Shown: positions 1 through 10,449, counted from the first letter of the stretch. The stretch is 64,000 bases of DNA from Ferruginibacter sp. (GCA_013141435.1 JABFQZ010000025.1:1-64000); one strand, 5' to 3'. Numbers and translations: made by a program. The notes: a model not told the origin generated them from the letters alone.

Positions 1-66
1 GTAATAGCATCAATTTTATTGCTTGCAAGTTGCTCTCCAGCAGAGCTTGCGTCCTCTTCAAATTGA
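1..66 (+). CDS. 3' end of a possible tiny lipoprotein (cut by window edge)
   Basis: The frame is open from the window edge to TGA at 64-66. The visible 21 residues contain a hydrophobic run ending in LLLASCSP, which resembles a lipoprotein lipobox, followed by only about ten residues. This could be a very short lipopeptide or a degraded or frameshifted lipoprotein gene. The start lies outside the window and no family can be assigned. Confidence 0.3.
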   Translation, partial: VIASILLLASCSPAELASSSN

Positions 67-249
67 CAAAACAAATAAAAGGGTTTTTGAGTAAAAAATC
101 ACCAACTATTTTTCAGTACATTACCTATTTTAAAAGTTGTTTATAAACTTTTAGCTCATTATAGCCCTCTGATAGAAATGCTGGTTAATGTAATTTTGCT
201 CATTCTCCCATTAAAAATTTATAACAACAAGAAATCAAAAATAAAACGA

Positions 250-276
250 TTAAAACAGCGGTTTCAATTGTTTTAA
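250..276 (-). terminator. AT-rich hairpin downstream of the lamin-tail gene
   Basis: TTAAAACA at 250-257 pairs perfectly with TGTTTTAA at 269-276 around an 11-nt loop, about 20 nt after the stop of the minus-strand gene. Minus-strand sequence beyond it is T-rich. This is a weak AT-only stem. Apart from it, 67-296 shows no gene or other clear element. Confidence 0.35.
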
Positions 277-296
277 TAAGACAAATTGTTTAAACA

Positions 297-2903
297 TTAA
301 TTTCTCCTTGCTAATACAATTGTATTTTTAAACTTTTTTGTTTTGCCATTCAAATTAAATACTTCGGTATAAATTATATAAATGCCTATTGGTAATTTTT
401 GTTGTTTTTCGCCAAGTCCATCCCAACGATAATAACCCTTAGTGCCGCAAAGTGTATTTCTTTCCAAAAATTTTACAGCCCTACCTGCAGCATCAAAAAT
501 GGTAATATTGGCAGTGTAGCCTGGCTCTGCAAAACTGTATTGAATGGTTGCAAAATCATCTTGGCCATCGTTATCGGGGCTTACAATAGCGGGGGTTACA
601 GTTATATCGCCTTGTACACCAGCATCTATTCTGTTTTGCGAATTTTTGTAAGTAGGCGTACCATAGCCTACACTACTTGCCGCACTATGAAAATTACTTT
701 GTATGCTTGCTGCATTTGCATTTATTCTTTCTAAAGATACAGCTTCTTCGTTATTTATAAGTGCAAAATGCCATTTTGAATTATATTTTACTTCATCAAT
801 AATATTGCCTTGTTCGTTTAATAAAACTACATCGCCATCGCTATCATTAAAAGAAGGCAATGTATTTAACTGCAAAATGGCTTTAGGGTCATTGGCTACG
901 AAATCTCTTTTTGTAATATCGGCACTTTCGGTGAGTACAATATAATCGTCGGGAAAAAACAAATAATCTTCATTTGTAAATTGGTAAATGCTAGAAATAA
1001 TGCCCAACGAATTTCTGTTAGCAATATTGGCATTTTTAAGGCTTAATATTTTTTTACTTCGGTTATAAAATTCTACATAATCAGTGCCATTTGGCTTTGG
1101 GTTAAATAAAATTTCGTTTACAACAATATCCAAACTATCGATATGTGCCACTAAACCCACTCTTGCAGTTTTATTTATTCCAATAACATTGCCACTACAA
1201 TCTTTTACATTATTAGCAGTAACAGTATAAATTTTATTGGCTACAAGTGGTGTAGTAATTGTAAGCAAAACTTTATCGAACGAAACCGAAAGCGGCAAAG
1301 CGTTGGCTACATTAAGCCCATCGCTGATACTATAACTTGCAATTATAGATGCGTTTGTGCTATCTACAGGCTCATCAAACACAAGGGTAATATGTGTAGC
1401 ATCTGGCGAAAAAGCTCGTAATAATTTAGGTGCAGTTGCGTCTACATTTATAGCATCTACACTGTTTTTTGCAGCAGGCGATCCGCCTCTCACATCTGTA
1501 CTTGCTTTCCAATTAGTAATACCTGTGCATGGGTTTTTGGTGTCAATCATTTCCAAAGTCCACCCACCATCTTTTTTTAATTCGTTTTTATACCAAAAAT
1601 CAGTATAGTTTACTGAGTGTATTATAGTGCCTTGTGGTGCACGCAAATATATTTTATCAATATCATTATTAAGCGATGGGAAGCTTATAACCGAAATTGT
1701 AGGACCATACACACTCATGGCAGATACAGCACTACCGGTACATACAATTACATAACCGCCAGCTGGCAATATGTACGAAGGCATTGGGCCACTTTCGCCT
1801 GTGGCTTTTCCAAGTTTATAATTTTGAAGGTTAATATCGAAACTGGTAGTATTTTTTAATTCCAACCACTCATTTGTAGGTAGTGAAACAATTGGTGTTG
1901 GGTCAGCCATAATTTCATCTATAACAATATCGTATTGATAAGGTGTGAAATAACTAAACGTTTTTGTACCCGCATTTAAAATATTATTAAACAAGTCTGC
2001 TACAGCATTTATAGTAAGTGTAACATTAATACGTGGAGGAATATTAGTAGCAAAAGTTAAATGCACCAACGAAGTGTTTGTGGCATCTCTTACAGCGCTT
2101 GTAGGTGCACCTACTCCGTTGCTTACTACATAATTTGCTGCAATTTGACTTGTGGTTAAATCTACAGCTTCATTAAATAATACATCAACCATTGTAGCAG
2201 AAAGTGCTGCGACTGACATAATGCTTGGTGGCATTACATCTGGTACATAGGTTTGTATTTGAATATCATCGAAAAAATGGCGTTGAAAAAAACTTGCTGT
2301 ACTTTGTTTTATTAGTATGCCAAAAAATGCAGAGGTAGTAAATGTATTATCTATAACTGTTCCTTCGGTAAAATACGAGCTACCTGTTCCGCTTAAATCT
2401 CTGCTAAGTGTCCATGTATTTGAGGCATTTCGTACAACCCTTATTTTTAAAATATTATTGCTTGTATTGGTGCTTCCATCTACACCATCTATAATTTTTG
2501 TAATAACACCTGTAGCATCTTTTTTGTATAAACAAATTTCATCTAAAGTGCCGCCAATACGTACAAAATAGCCTGTCGTATTTGTAAGAGTTAAGTCGCT
2601 AGCAGATGCAGTGAGAAAAATATCGGCATAGTTGGTGCTAGATGTATTAAAAGTTAAGTTACAATAAAAATCCCATTGAGTTGTAGTGGCCATTATGCTT
2701 GCCGTACTTAAGTAGTAAGTACTATTTGCTACCAAGTTATTACTCTGAAGTTGAAAGGCTGGGTTTACAATCCAATCCGCTATACCGCCTAACCACAAAG
2801 GGCTTGCTGTAAAATCGCCATCTGCAAAAGTTTCGTTTATTTGAGCTTTTGTGTTATTAAAACAAGTTAGTGTAATTAAAAAAGCAAGTGTAATTTTTTT
2901 CAT
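297..2903 (-). CDS. Secreted lamin-tail-domain surface protein
   Basis: This 868-residue exported protein begins with a Sec signal peptide ending near TKAQ (residues 1-20). After it comes a concanavalin-like beta region (about 25-215), an SbsA/Big_5-type Ig-like domain (about 225-320), a lamin-tail domain starting at DIVIDEIMADP, a second Ig-like domain (TAPKLLRAFSPD), a second lamin-tail domain (DIVVNEILFNP) and a C-terminal beta domain with SPDNDGQDD and PIGIYIIYTE. That C-terminus resembles FlgD-Ig or gliding-associated sorting domains of type IX secretion cargo, so a cell-surface location is inferred. No catalytic motif is visible; the role may be adhesive or structural. It is monocistronic and divergent from the DUF3857 genes. 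Confidence 0.85.
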   Translation of the reverse strand: MKKITLAFLITLTCFNNTKAQINETFADGDFTASPLWLGGIADWIVNPAFQLQSNNLVANSTYYLSTASIMATTTQWDFYCNLTFNTSSTNYADIFLTASASDLTLTNTTGYFVRIGGTLDEICLYKKDATGVITKIIDGVDGSTNTSNNILKIRVVRNASNTWTLSRDLSGTGSSYFTEGTVIDNTFTTSAFFGILIKQSTASFFQRHFFDDIQIQTYVPDVMPPSIMSVAALSATMVDVLFNEAVDLTTSQIAANYVVSNGVGAPTSAVRDATNTSLVHLTFATNIPPRINVTLTINAVADLFNNILNAGTKTFSYFTPYQYDIVIDEIMADPTPIVSLPTNEWLELKNTTSFDINLQNYKLGKATGESGPMPSYILPAGGYVIVCTGSAVSAMSVYGPTISVISFPSLNNDIDKIYLRAPQGTIIHSVNYTDFWYKNELKKDGGWTLEMIDTKNPCTGITNWKASTDVRGGSPAAKNSVDAINVDATAPKLLRAFSPDATHITLVFDEPVDSTNASIIASYSISDGLNVANALPLSVSFDKVLLTITTPLVANKIYTVTANNVKDCSGNVIGINKTARVGLVAHIDSLDIVVNEILFNPKPNGTDYVEFYNRSKKILSLKNANIANRNSLGIISSIYQFTNEDYLFFPDDYIVLTESADITKRDFVANDPKAILQLNTLPSFNDSDGDVVLLNEQGNIIDEVKYNSKWHFALINNEEAVSLERINANAASIQSNFHSAASSVGYGTPTYKNSQNRIDAGVQGDITVTPAIVSPDNDGQDDFATIQYSFAEPGYTANITIFDAAGRAVKFLERNTLCGTKGYYRWDGLGEKQQKLPIGIYIIYTEVFNLNGKTKKFKNTIVLARRN

Positions 2904-2973
2904 AAAATTATAGTTGATTATGAAGATAATGGATTTTAAGAATATTTATTTAAGATAATAGCTTAAAGTTAAA

Positions 2974-3001
2974 TTGAAATTTTAAAAACCCACTATATTT
3001 G
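2974..3001 (+). promoter_or_regulatory. Bacteroidota-type promoter for the DUF3857 pair
   Basis: TTG at 2974-2976 is followed after 17 nt by TATATTTG at 2994-3001, a full match to the -7 consensus TAnnTTTG with near-ideal spacing to the -33 box. It lies about 75 nt upstream of the preferred start at 3075. Confidence 0.6.
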
Positions 3002-3074
3002 TTGCTACACTTTTGTAATTTTCTTTTTTATAAATTAGAAGATTGAGAAATTGCTGGTGTTTAAAATTAAGCCT

Positions 3075-5021
3075 ATGAAATTTGTTTATTTATTATTTGC
3101 AAAACTATTTTTGGTATTTGCTCTAGTTTTTACTGAAACGCATTCGTTTGCACAAGTAAGCCCCGATGATGAAAGTGATGCAATAGCCTATTCAAAAAAG
3201 TATAAAGATGATGATGTATTGTGTATATCAGCAAATCGACTTTTTACTTTCGATAAAGGGGAAAACCCTTTGGGAGATAAGGTTGTAGAAATAGAAGAAG
3301 CTTCGGAGTATGAATTTATTTCATTAAAAAAATATTCAGCATTTACATTTACCGAATATTACAACCAGTTTATTAAAATTAAAAACTTTAAAAAAACCCT
3401 AAAGTATGGTAATAGACTTGTGGTGTCTGATAAAAATGGAATTGATAGATCTGTTACCGACGATGGTATTTTTTTTGACGATAGCAGGGTAAGGTATTTT
3501 CCAATACGGTTTAATAACCAGGGAGCTATTGCTAAAATAAATGTAAAAAAAACATATACAGATGGTAAATATTTAACCACATTATATTTTAACGACGATT
3601 ACCCAATAAACGAACAAGTAATAGAATTTAAAGTACCAGATTGGCTATCGGTTGATTTTAAGCAAATGAATTTTGAAGGGAAAAATATAGATGTACAAGA
3701 AAAGAAAAAAGGAGGTTATACAACCTATTTGTTTATTTTAAAAAACACTGCAGCTTATAAATCGGAATACAAGCGCATTGGCAGAGCATTTACCGATGCT
3801 CATATTATAGTGCAAATAAAATCTTTTGAAAGCAAAGGCGAAACTCTAAAAGGATTTGATAAAGTAGATGATGTATATGCATGGAATAATAGGCTGTACC
3901 TAATGGCTAAAAATGATAAAACAAAATTGCAACCCTTAGTTACAAAACTTACTCAAAATAAAGCAAATGACTCCGAAAAAATTAAAGCTATTTATTATTG
4001 GGTACAAGATAATATAAGGTATATAGCATACGAAGATGGATACTCTGGTTATATACCATCTACAACCCAAGATGTGGTTACAAAAAAATATGGCGACTGT
4101 AAGGGAATGGCTAACCTGCTAACCGAAATGCTCAAACTTGCTGGCTATGATGCACATTTTACCTGGATAGGTACAAGGAGTATACCATACCCACAAACCT
4201 TACCAGCAATGTGTGTAAATAACCATGCCATTTGTAGTATAAATTTTGGTGGCAAAACATATTTTTTAGATGGAACCGAAAATTATGTTCCCTTTGGCGA
4301 AAATGCTTTTAGAATACAAGGCAAAGAAGTAATGATAGCTAATGGTAATACATTTGAAATAAAAAAAGTACCAACCACAGAGGCTAAGGATAACCTAGTA
4401 AGCACCAAAGCAGATTTCATTTTAACCGAAAATGGATTAAAAGGAAAAGCAAGAGTTATTCTTACAGGAAATCAAAGAACCGAATTTCAACAATCTTATC
4501 AAACCCTGCCAAGTACAAGTAAAAAGGAATATTTAAACGACTACCTAGAATTTGGTAACGATAATATGGTGGCTGCAAACATAAAAACTAGCGACCTCAA
4601 TAATAGAGATATTCCCGTAACAATAGAAGGTGATGTAGATTTGAGCAACACAGTAAATAACATAAGCGGTAGTAAATATGTGGGTATAGATTTTTTCCCT
4701 AAATCGTTGGACAGATTATTGCCAGACGAAAAAAGAGTAGAAGGTTACGATTTAAACGATGTACTACAATTTGACGATGAAATATCTTTAACTATACCCG
4801 CAGGCAAAAAATTTATAGATAAACCAGACGATTTAGAATTAAAAACCGATGGCTATACATTTACAGGAAAATATATTTTAGCTGGCAATAAAATAACTTT
4901 AAGTAAAACACTTGCAATTAAAAAAAACATTATTGCTAAAGCCGATATTTTAGCATGGGCAAAATTTATAGAGAATATAAAAGAATTTAATAAATACTTT
5001 TTAAGCATTACAAATAAATAA
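3075..5021 (+). CDS. DUF3857/transglutaminase-like exported protein
   Basis: An ATG at 3075 gives a clean signal peptide (hydrophobic core, then HSFAQ), so I prefer it to the ATG at 3051. The N-terminal half fits the DUF3857 beta domain. A transglutaminase-like core follows with all three catalytic residues visible: Cys about residue 342 in YGDCKGM, His about 384 in NHAIC and Asp about 399 in FLDGTENY. Related proteins are widespread in Bacteroidota periplasms with mostly unknown substrates; protein cross-linking or peptide cleavage is possible. The next gene starts 10 nt downstream and is a paralogue, so they probably form one operon driven by the promoter at 2974-3001. Confidence 0.85.
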   Translation: MKFVYLLFAKLFLVFALVFTETHSFAQVSPDDESDAIAYSKKYKDDDVLCISANRLFTFDKGENPLGDKVVEIEEASEYEFISLKKYSAFTFTEYYNQFIKIKNFKKTLKYGNRLVVSDKNGIDRSVTDDGIFFDDSRVRYFPIRFNNQGAIAKINVKKTYTDGKYLTTLYFNDDYPINEQVIEFKVPDWLSVDFKQMNFEGKNIDVQEKKKGGYTTYLFILKNTAAYKSEYKRIGRAFTDAHIIVQIKSFESKGETLKGFDKVDDVYAWNNRLYLMAKNDKTKLQPLVTKLTQNKANDSEKIKAIYYWVQDNIRYIAYEDGYSGYIPSTTQDVVTKKYGDCKGMANLLTEMLKLAGYDAHFTWIGTRSIPYPQTLPAMCVNNHAICSINFGGKTYFLDGTENYVPFGENAFRIQGKEVMIANGNTFEIKKVPTTEAKDNLVSTKADFILTENGLKGKARVILTGNQRTEFQQSYQTLPSTSKKEYLNDYLEFGNDNMVAANIKTSDLNNRDIPVTIEGDVDLSNTVNNISGSKYVGIDFFPKSLDRLLPDEKRVEGYDLNDVLQFDDEISLTIPAGKKFIDKPDDLELKTDGYTFTGKYILAGNKITLSKTLAIKKNIIAKADILAWAKFIENIKEFNKYFLSITNK

Positions 5022-5031
5022 ATTAAGTAAA

Positions 5032-7239
5032 ATGTGTTACAACATAAAAAATAAAATTGCATTTGTTTTTACCCTTTGCATATTAAGTATTTCTTCAAAT
5101 GCACAATTTAGCGATGAAGATATGCTAGATAACTTAGCAATAAACGCAACGCCACTTTGGAAAGAATTGGAACCTGCATTTGTAAAAAATGATGTGCCCG
5201 AAAAATACAAAGAAGAATCGGCAATTGTATTTGGATACAAAAGAAATGTAACTATAGATAAAAAATCGAGATCGGGTTTTTTTACAAAAGGAGAACGTAG
5301 TTTATTGTTTTTTGAAAACGTACATTTTAAAATAAAACTAAACGATAAAAGTGCTGTACAAACATTTACCGAAATATATTTCAGGTACAGAACTGCCGAA
5401 GATGGCTTTAGTGCAAAAATAACCAAACCAGATGGCACAATTACAACAGTATTATTGAACGATGCAGTAGCAGCAAGTGCTACCGAAAATATACCGGAGT
5501 TTTATAAAAGTTTTTTTGATCAAGAAAATGGTGGACAAAGTTGGTATTTTAAAGTAGCAATACCCGATTTGGAACCAAATGACATTTTGGAATATGTAAC
5601 AATTACAAAAAGTAAATTAGATGTATCGTATGCTGGGTATATAGAATTTTCGCCACAATACGAAGTTTGTAATAAGGCATACCCTGTACTTTTTAATCAA
5701 ATAACTATTGAAACAGATGATAAATCTTTTTTTAAATCATTGGCATTAAATGGAGCTCCCGATTTTAAAAAGGAAGCTACAAACGATAGTGAATTTTATA
5801 GATACACTTTTACTGATACCGATAGAGGAGTAGAAAAAGATGTGAATTTTGTAAACACTTTACTTACAAACCCTGTTACTAAATTTCAGGTAATATATGC
5901 AAATAAAGCAAATACAAAAGGTGCATTAATAGGCGAAAAAGGAGAAATAAAAAAACGATTTACAAAAGAAGAATTAGCAAAAAAAGCATGGGAAGATTAT
6001 GTGCAAGTAGGAGGCTATGCCTATAACCAATATGGTGTAACAGTAGGCGCTTTTGAAAAAGCTTTGTGGAAAGATATGGTAAAAATAGGGGCAAAAAAAT
6101 GGGACGAAAACGAATTTATAGAAAAAGCATATTATCGGCTAAGAAACATAGTTGTGTACAGAGATACATACATGAATGATAAAATGTTTTCATATATTTT
6201 TAGAGCAATATTAAACGAAAAAGATATACCATCAGACTTGGTTATTAGTATTTCTAATACTGTAGGAAAACTAAAAGATATATTATTTGACCAAGAAATA
6301 AAATATTGCACAAAAGTAAACGGCAAACTTTATTTTAATGCTACCGATTACTCAAACCCAGGCGAATTGGTAGAAAATTTATTAGGCAATGAGGCTTATA
6401 TAATACGAGAGCCCGAAAAAAATTCGCAAGAAATTATTGATTTTACATTTCCTAATGCAACTGCTTTAGAAAATAATTCTAATTATGAATTTACCAGTAC
6501 GTTAAATAAAGATATGAGCACTTTAAGTGTTAGTCGCACATCTACCTACAAAGGAATAGCTAAAACAAGAAATATAAGCGATGCATTAAAATACACAACT
6601 TATATGCTCGACGATTATAAATATTATGGAGGCGACGACCCAAGAGAAAACATGAAGGAAAAGCAAGAAGATGAGTACTATAAATCGATAAATGCTGTAA
6701 AAGAAAGTTACAAAGAGCAAAAGCCAATATTAGTAAAAAATAATTTACAAGGCGAATACGATAACACTGTAAAATTTAAAAATTTTAGTGTAACAAACGA
6801 TGGCAGGTCGTTAAAAAAGCAAGAATTAATATTTACAGAAGAGTTTGAACTTAGTGGAATGGTACGCAAAGCAGGAAAAAAATATTTAGTAAATGTAATA
6901 GGTTTGGTAGGTTCACAATTACAAATAAGAAAAGAAGAAAGAGTACGTAAATACGATATAAATGTAGGCATAGCTAAATCGTATTTTTGGACCATAAATT
7001 TTCAGATACCAGAAGGTTACACTGCCGAAGGAATAGCGGAGTTAGCTACTGAAGTTACAAACGAAACTGGTACGTATGCATCTACTGCCGTAGAAAAAAA
7101 TGGCGTAATAACTATACGTATAAAAAAACTTTATAAATCGGCTAATGTAGCAAAAGAAAAATGGGCAGACATGTTGGCATTTTTAGATGCTGCTTATAAC
7201 AATTCGTTTAAGTACATATTATTGAAGCCTAAAAACTAA
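5032..7239 (+). CDS. DUF3857 protein with degenerate transglutaminase core
   Basis: 735 residues with a signal peptide ending at SSNAQ. It is a paralogue of the preceding gene: a DUF3857-like N-terminal half (residues about 60-260) and a helical region where the transglutaminase core would lie (about 360-460). There, the Cys-containing GDCKGM segment is replaced by MNDKMFSYIFRAIL, and only an FNATDYSNPGEL segment recalls the Asp motif. It is therefore probably non-catalytic, perhaps a binding partner of the active neighbour. It ends 8 nt before a convergent gene. Confidence 0.8.
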   Translation: MCYNIKNKIAFVFTLCILSISSNAQFSDEDMLDNLAINATPLWKELEPAFVKNDVPEKYKEESAIVFGYKRNVTIDKKSRSGFFTKGERSLLFFENVHFKIKLNDKSAVQTFTEIYFRYRTAEDGFSAKITKPDGTITTVLLNDAVAASATENIPEFYKSFFDQENGGQSWYFKVAIPDLEPNDILEYVTITKSKLDVSYAGYIEFSPQYEVCNKAYPVLFNQITIETDDKSFFKSLALNGAPDFKKEATNDSEFYRYTFTDTDRGVEKDVNFVNTLLTNPVTKFQVIYANKANTKGALIGEKGEIKKRFTKEELAKKAWEDYVQVGGYAYNQYGVTVGAFEKALWKDMVKIGAKKWDENEFIEKAYYRLRNIVVYRDTYMNDKMFSYIFRAILNEKDIPSDLVISISNTVGKLKDILFDQEIKYCTKVNGKLYFNATDYSNPGELVENLLGNEAYIIREPEKNSQEIIDFTFPNATALENNSNYEFTSTLNKDMSTLSVSRTSTYKGIAKTRNISDALKYTTYMLDDYKYYGGDDPRENMKEKQEDEYYKSINAVKESYKEQKPILVKNNLQGEYDNTVKFKNFSVTNDGRSLKKQELIFTEEFELSGMVRKAGKKYLVNVIGLVGSQLQIRKEERVRKYDINVGIAKSYFWTINFQIPEGYTAEGIAELATEVTNETGTYASTAVEKNGVITIRIKKLYKSANVAKEKWADMLAFLDAAYNNSFKYILLKPKN

Positions 7240-7247
7240 ACATACTT

Positions 7248-8336
7248 TTATTTAAACGGATCCGAAAATTTAGGGTCAGTTAAAATTGTATTATCAGTAA
7301 GTGTATTCATAAATGCTATTAGGTTTGCAGCATTTTGTGGGTTTGCAGCATGTGCAGGTATGGGTTGTGTGCCACTACCAGGTGCTCCAGCAGCAAACAT
7401 ACTTTGTAAATTTGTAACACTACCATTATGAAAAAGCGATGTACGATTAGCAATGTTTCTTAAAGAACCAGATTTGAATTTACTTAAATTGCTTATTCCT
7501 AAATCAACCAAATCAGGAAAACCAAATGGTGGTGCTGCGCTATTTATAAACATAGGAGCAGTATGGCACCCATTGCAAGAAGGAGGATTAGCACCACCAC
7601 CTGGAGGCGGCGGAGGTGCCGTATTAAACAATAATTCGCCTTGCGCTTCTGCTGTAGTAAAATTTTCTTGACCTTGTTTTACTCTGTCGTATTTAGATTG
7701 ATATGTAACTATACTACGTTCAAATTGAGATAATGCCCTAGCAATTTTTACAGAATCTATAATTGTACTACCAAAAGCATTTTGAAAAAGTGCAGTGTAA
7801 TAACTCAATTCTTTTACTTTTGTTTCTAACTCAGCCAATGTTAATCCCATCTCTACATGGTTTTGTATGGGTTGTAGTGCTTGTTTTTCAACAGTGGTAG
7901 CCCTTTCATCCCAAAACATTTTACCACTTTTGTAAAAACGAATATTTAAAATTGCCATCGAATTTCTGTCAGTAAAACCACCTTCAAAACCTTTGCTAAG
8001 AGCAATGTTATCATCAAAAGAAAACTCTTGCTTGTGGCAACTACCACAGCTTACTGTATTATTTTTGCTAAGTTTTTTGTCGTAAAACAAAACCCTACCT
8101 AACGTAGCGCCATCGTTGGTTATTGGATTGTTAGCAGGAGTGTTATCATCAGCTATTAAAGCTGCTAGTATATGTGCAGGGAAATTAGTGTTGTAATTAA
8201 AAATTGTAGCTGGTAAAGTTGGTGTCAAAGCAGTGGTACTTGGTGGTGTAGTGACTATTACAGCATCTTTTTTGGAGCAAAACTGAAAAATAATAACAAT
8301 AAAAAGAATAACTAAAACGGTAGTGGTTTTTTTCAT
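7248..8336 (-). CDS. Di-haem cytochrome c peroxidase (MauG/CcpA family), lipoprotein
   Basis: 362 residues. The N-terminus has a hydrophobic stretch followed by FQFCSKKD, a lipobox-like Cys, so the protein is probably anchored in the envelope. Two haem c motifs are present, CGSCH (about residue 96) and CNGCH (about residue 255), in the spacing typical of bacterial di-haem peroxidases, with the family segments LSKNNTVSCGSC and RNSMAILN. It would reduce H2O2 with electrons from cytochrome c, or act as a MauG-like oxidase. A Pro/Gly-rich loop (PPPPPGGG) precedes the second haem site. It is monocistronic and divergent from asd. Confidence 0.9.
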   Translation of the reverse strand: MKKTTTVLVILFIVIIFQFCSKKDAVIVTTPPSTTALTPTLPATIFNYNTNFPAHILAALIADDNTPANNPITNDGATLGRVLFYDKKLSKNNTVSCGSCHKQEFSFDDNIALSKGFEGGFTDRNSMAILNIRFYKSGKMFWDERATTVEKQALQPIQNHVEMGLTLAELETKVKELSYYTALFQNAFGSTIIDSVKIARALSQFERSIVTYQSKYDRVKQGQENFTTAEAQGELLFNTAPPPPPGGGANPPSCNGCHTAPMFINSAAPPFGFPDLVDLGISNLSKFKSGSLRNIANRTSLFHNGSVTNLQSMFAAGAPGSGTQPIPAHAANPQNAANLIAFMNTLTDNTILTDPKFSDPFK

Positions 8337-8583
8337 ATAATATGTTTAGTTGTATTTTGATAAACGAATTTAAATTATTAAGCCTTTGAATAAAATATTA
8401 AGCAATTATTAAAATAACCAACTTGAGCTTTATTTTAAATAAGTATTTTTATATGACTTGCATAACATTAAAAAGTTTAATAACAATAAAATTATTTTTT
8501 ACAAAGTTGAAAACTGTAATTTATTAAATAAATAATTTACATTAATTGTCGGTTTATTATTTATTTTGTATCAAACTTAAAAA

Positions 8584-9576
8584 ATGAAAATAGCAGTAGT
8601 AGGAGCCACAGGGTTGGTAGGTACAAAAATGTTGCAAGTATTGGCAGAGCGTAATTTTCCAATAACTGAATTAATACCCGTAGCATCAGAAAAATCGGTA
8701 GGCAAAGAAATAACATATAACGGTAAGCAATATAAAATTGTAAGTATGCAAACTGCTATTGATGCAAAACCAGCAATAGCATTGTTTTCGGCAGGAGGTG
8801 ATACATCATTGGAATGGGCACCATTATTTGCAGCAGCGGGCATTACTGTAATAGATAACTCTAGCGCTTGGCGTATGGATGCCAGTAAAAAACTAGTAGT
8901 GCCCGAAGTAAATGGAAATATTTTGGAAGCTACAGATAAAATTATTGCAAACCCCAATTGCTCCACTATACAAATGGTAGTAGTGCTAAAGCCATTGCAT
9001 GATAAATATAAAATAAAAAGAGTAGTTGTAAGCACTTACCAAAGTGTAACAGGTACTGGTGTAAAAGCTGTAGCACAGTTAATGAACGAACGTAAAGGAG
9101 TAGTTGGCGAAATGGCATATAAATACCCTATAGATATGAATGCCATACCGCATATAGATTCTTTTTTGGAAAACGGTTATACCAAAGAAGAAATGAAAAT
9201 GGTGAATGAAACAAAAAAAATAATGGGAGATAATACCATAAATGTAACCGCTACTTGTGTGCGCATACCAACCATTGGTGGTCATAGCGAAAGTTTAAAT
9301 ATTGAGTTTGAAAACGATTTTGATTTACAAGAAGTAAAAAATATTTTAGGTAAGGCTGCAGGTGTAGTTTTACAAAATGATGATGAAAATTTTTTGTATC
9401 CAATGCCAATTTCTGCACATGATAAAGATGATACATTTGTAGGTAGATTGCGTAGAGACGAAACACAACCAAACACCCTTAATTGCTGGGTTGTGAGCGA
9501 TAATTTGCGCAAAGGTGCTGCAACTAATGCCGTACAAATCGCAGAGGTATTATTGCAAAATGAGTTATTAAATTAG
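8584..9576 (+). CDS. asd: Aspartate-semialdehyde dehydrogenase
   Basis: 330 residues, normal length for the family. The NADP-binding start GATGLVGTKMLQVL, the catalytic Cys126 in NPNCSTIQM, the substrate segment YQSVTGTG and the conserved CVRIPTIGGHSE are all visible. It converts aspartyl phosphate to aspartate semialdehyde for lysine/diaminopimelate, threonine and methionine synthesis in the cytoplasm. The gene stands alone, followed by a strong terminator; a loose -7-like TTATTTTG lies at 8561-8568. Confidence 0.97.
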   Translation: MKIAVVGATGLVGTKMLQVLAERNFPITELIPVASEKSVGKEITYNGKQYKIVSMQTAIDAKPAIALFSAGGDTSLEWAPLFAAAGITVIDNSSAWRMDASKKLVVPEVNGNILEATDKIIANPNCSTIQMVVVLKPLHDKYKIKRVVVSTYQSVTGTGVKAVAQLMNERKGVVGEMAYKYPIDMNAIPHIDSFLENGYTKEEMKMVNETKKIMGDNTINVTATCVRIPTIGGHSESLNIEFENDFDLQEVKNILGKAAGVVLQNDDENFLYPMPISAHDKDDTFVGRLRRDETQPNTLNCWVVSDNLRKGAATNAVQIAEVLLQNELLN

Positions 9577-9598
9577 CCAAAAAATTTATAATAAAAAA

Positions 9599-9628
9599 GC
9601 TGTTCAAATTATTGAGCAGCTTTTTTTA
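9599..9628 (+). terminator. Intrinsic terminator between asd and the convergent AIM24-like gene
   Basis: GCTGTTCA (9599-9606) pairs with TGAGCAGC (9613-9620; one G-T pair), followed by seven Ts. An A-run precedes the stem, so it may work in both directions for these convergent genes. Confidence 0.85.
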
Positions 9629-9643
9629 TGTTTATTTTTTATA

Positions 9644-10435
9644 CTATTCTCTTCCATCTAATAAATTACCCAACCCACCCAACAAACTTCCTTCTTCTTT
9701 ACGGCCACCCAAGCCATATTGCATAAGCCTACCAGCTAGCCTACTTATTGGTAAAGATTGTATCCACACTTTTCCTGGCCCACGCAAAGTTGCAAAGAAA
9801 AGTCCTTCGCCACCAAACATCCAGTTTTTTATACCTTTAATAAATTCTATATCAAAATCTATACCAGCTGTGTATGCTACAACACAACCTGTATCTATCT
9901 TTAACACTTCGCCTGGTTGCAATGTACGCTCAGTAACATAACCACCTGCATGTACAAAAGCCATACCATCACCTTCTAGCTTTTGCATAATAAAGCCTTC
10001 GCCACCAAAAATACCAGTACCCAACCTTCTTTGAAATTCTATACCCACACTCACGCCTTTAGCGGCACATAAAAAAGCATCTTTTTGTGCTATTACTTTA
10101 CCATTTAATTGCGAAAGATCTAAGGCTACAATTTTGCCAGTATAAGGTGCAGCAAAACTCACTCTTTTTTTTCCTTGTCCAGTGTTGGTAAAAGCTGTCA
10201 TAAAAAGATTTTCGCCAGTTATTAATCTTTTGCCTGCATTCATTAATTTACCTAAAAAGCCAGTATCGTCATTTTTAGAACCATCGCCAAAAATGGTATT
10301 CATTTGTATTCCATCATCCATCATCATAAAGCCACCAGGCTCTCCTACTACGGTTTCTTGAGGATCTAATTCTATCTCTACATATTGAAGCTCTTCTCCA
10401 AAAATTTTATAATCTATTTCGTGGTTGCTTATCAT
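9644..10435 (-). CDS. AIM24/TIGR00266 family protein
   Basis: 263 residues. The sequence fits the AIM24 beta-helical family: [22 protein letters not shown] near the N-terminus, a Gly-rich [15 protein letters not shown] repeat in the middle, [15 protein letters not shown], and a second [11 protein letters not shown] repeat. No signal peptide or membrane segment is seen, so it is probably cytoplasmic. Mitochondrial homologues affect membrane organisation; the bacterial function is unknown. A minus-strand -7-like TACATTTA lies at 10450-10457. It is separated from the foldase genes by 94 nt. Confidence 0.85.
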   Translation of the reverse strand: MISNHEIDYKIFGEELQYVEIELDPQETVVGEPGGFMMMDDGIQMNTIFGDGSKNDDTGFLGKLMNAGKRLITGENLFMTAFTNTGQGKKRVSFAAPYTGKIVALDLSQLNGKVIAQKDAFLCAAKGVSVGIEFQRRLGTGIFGGEGFIMQKLEGDGMAFVHAGGYVTERTLQPGEVLKIDTGCVVAYTAGIDFDIEFIKGIKNWMFGGEGLFFATLRGPGKVWIQSLPISRLAGRLMQYGLGGRKEEGSLLGGLGNLLDGRE

Positions 10436-10449
10436 GTTAATTTTTTTTA

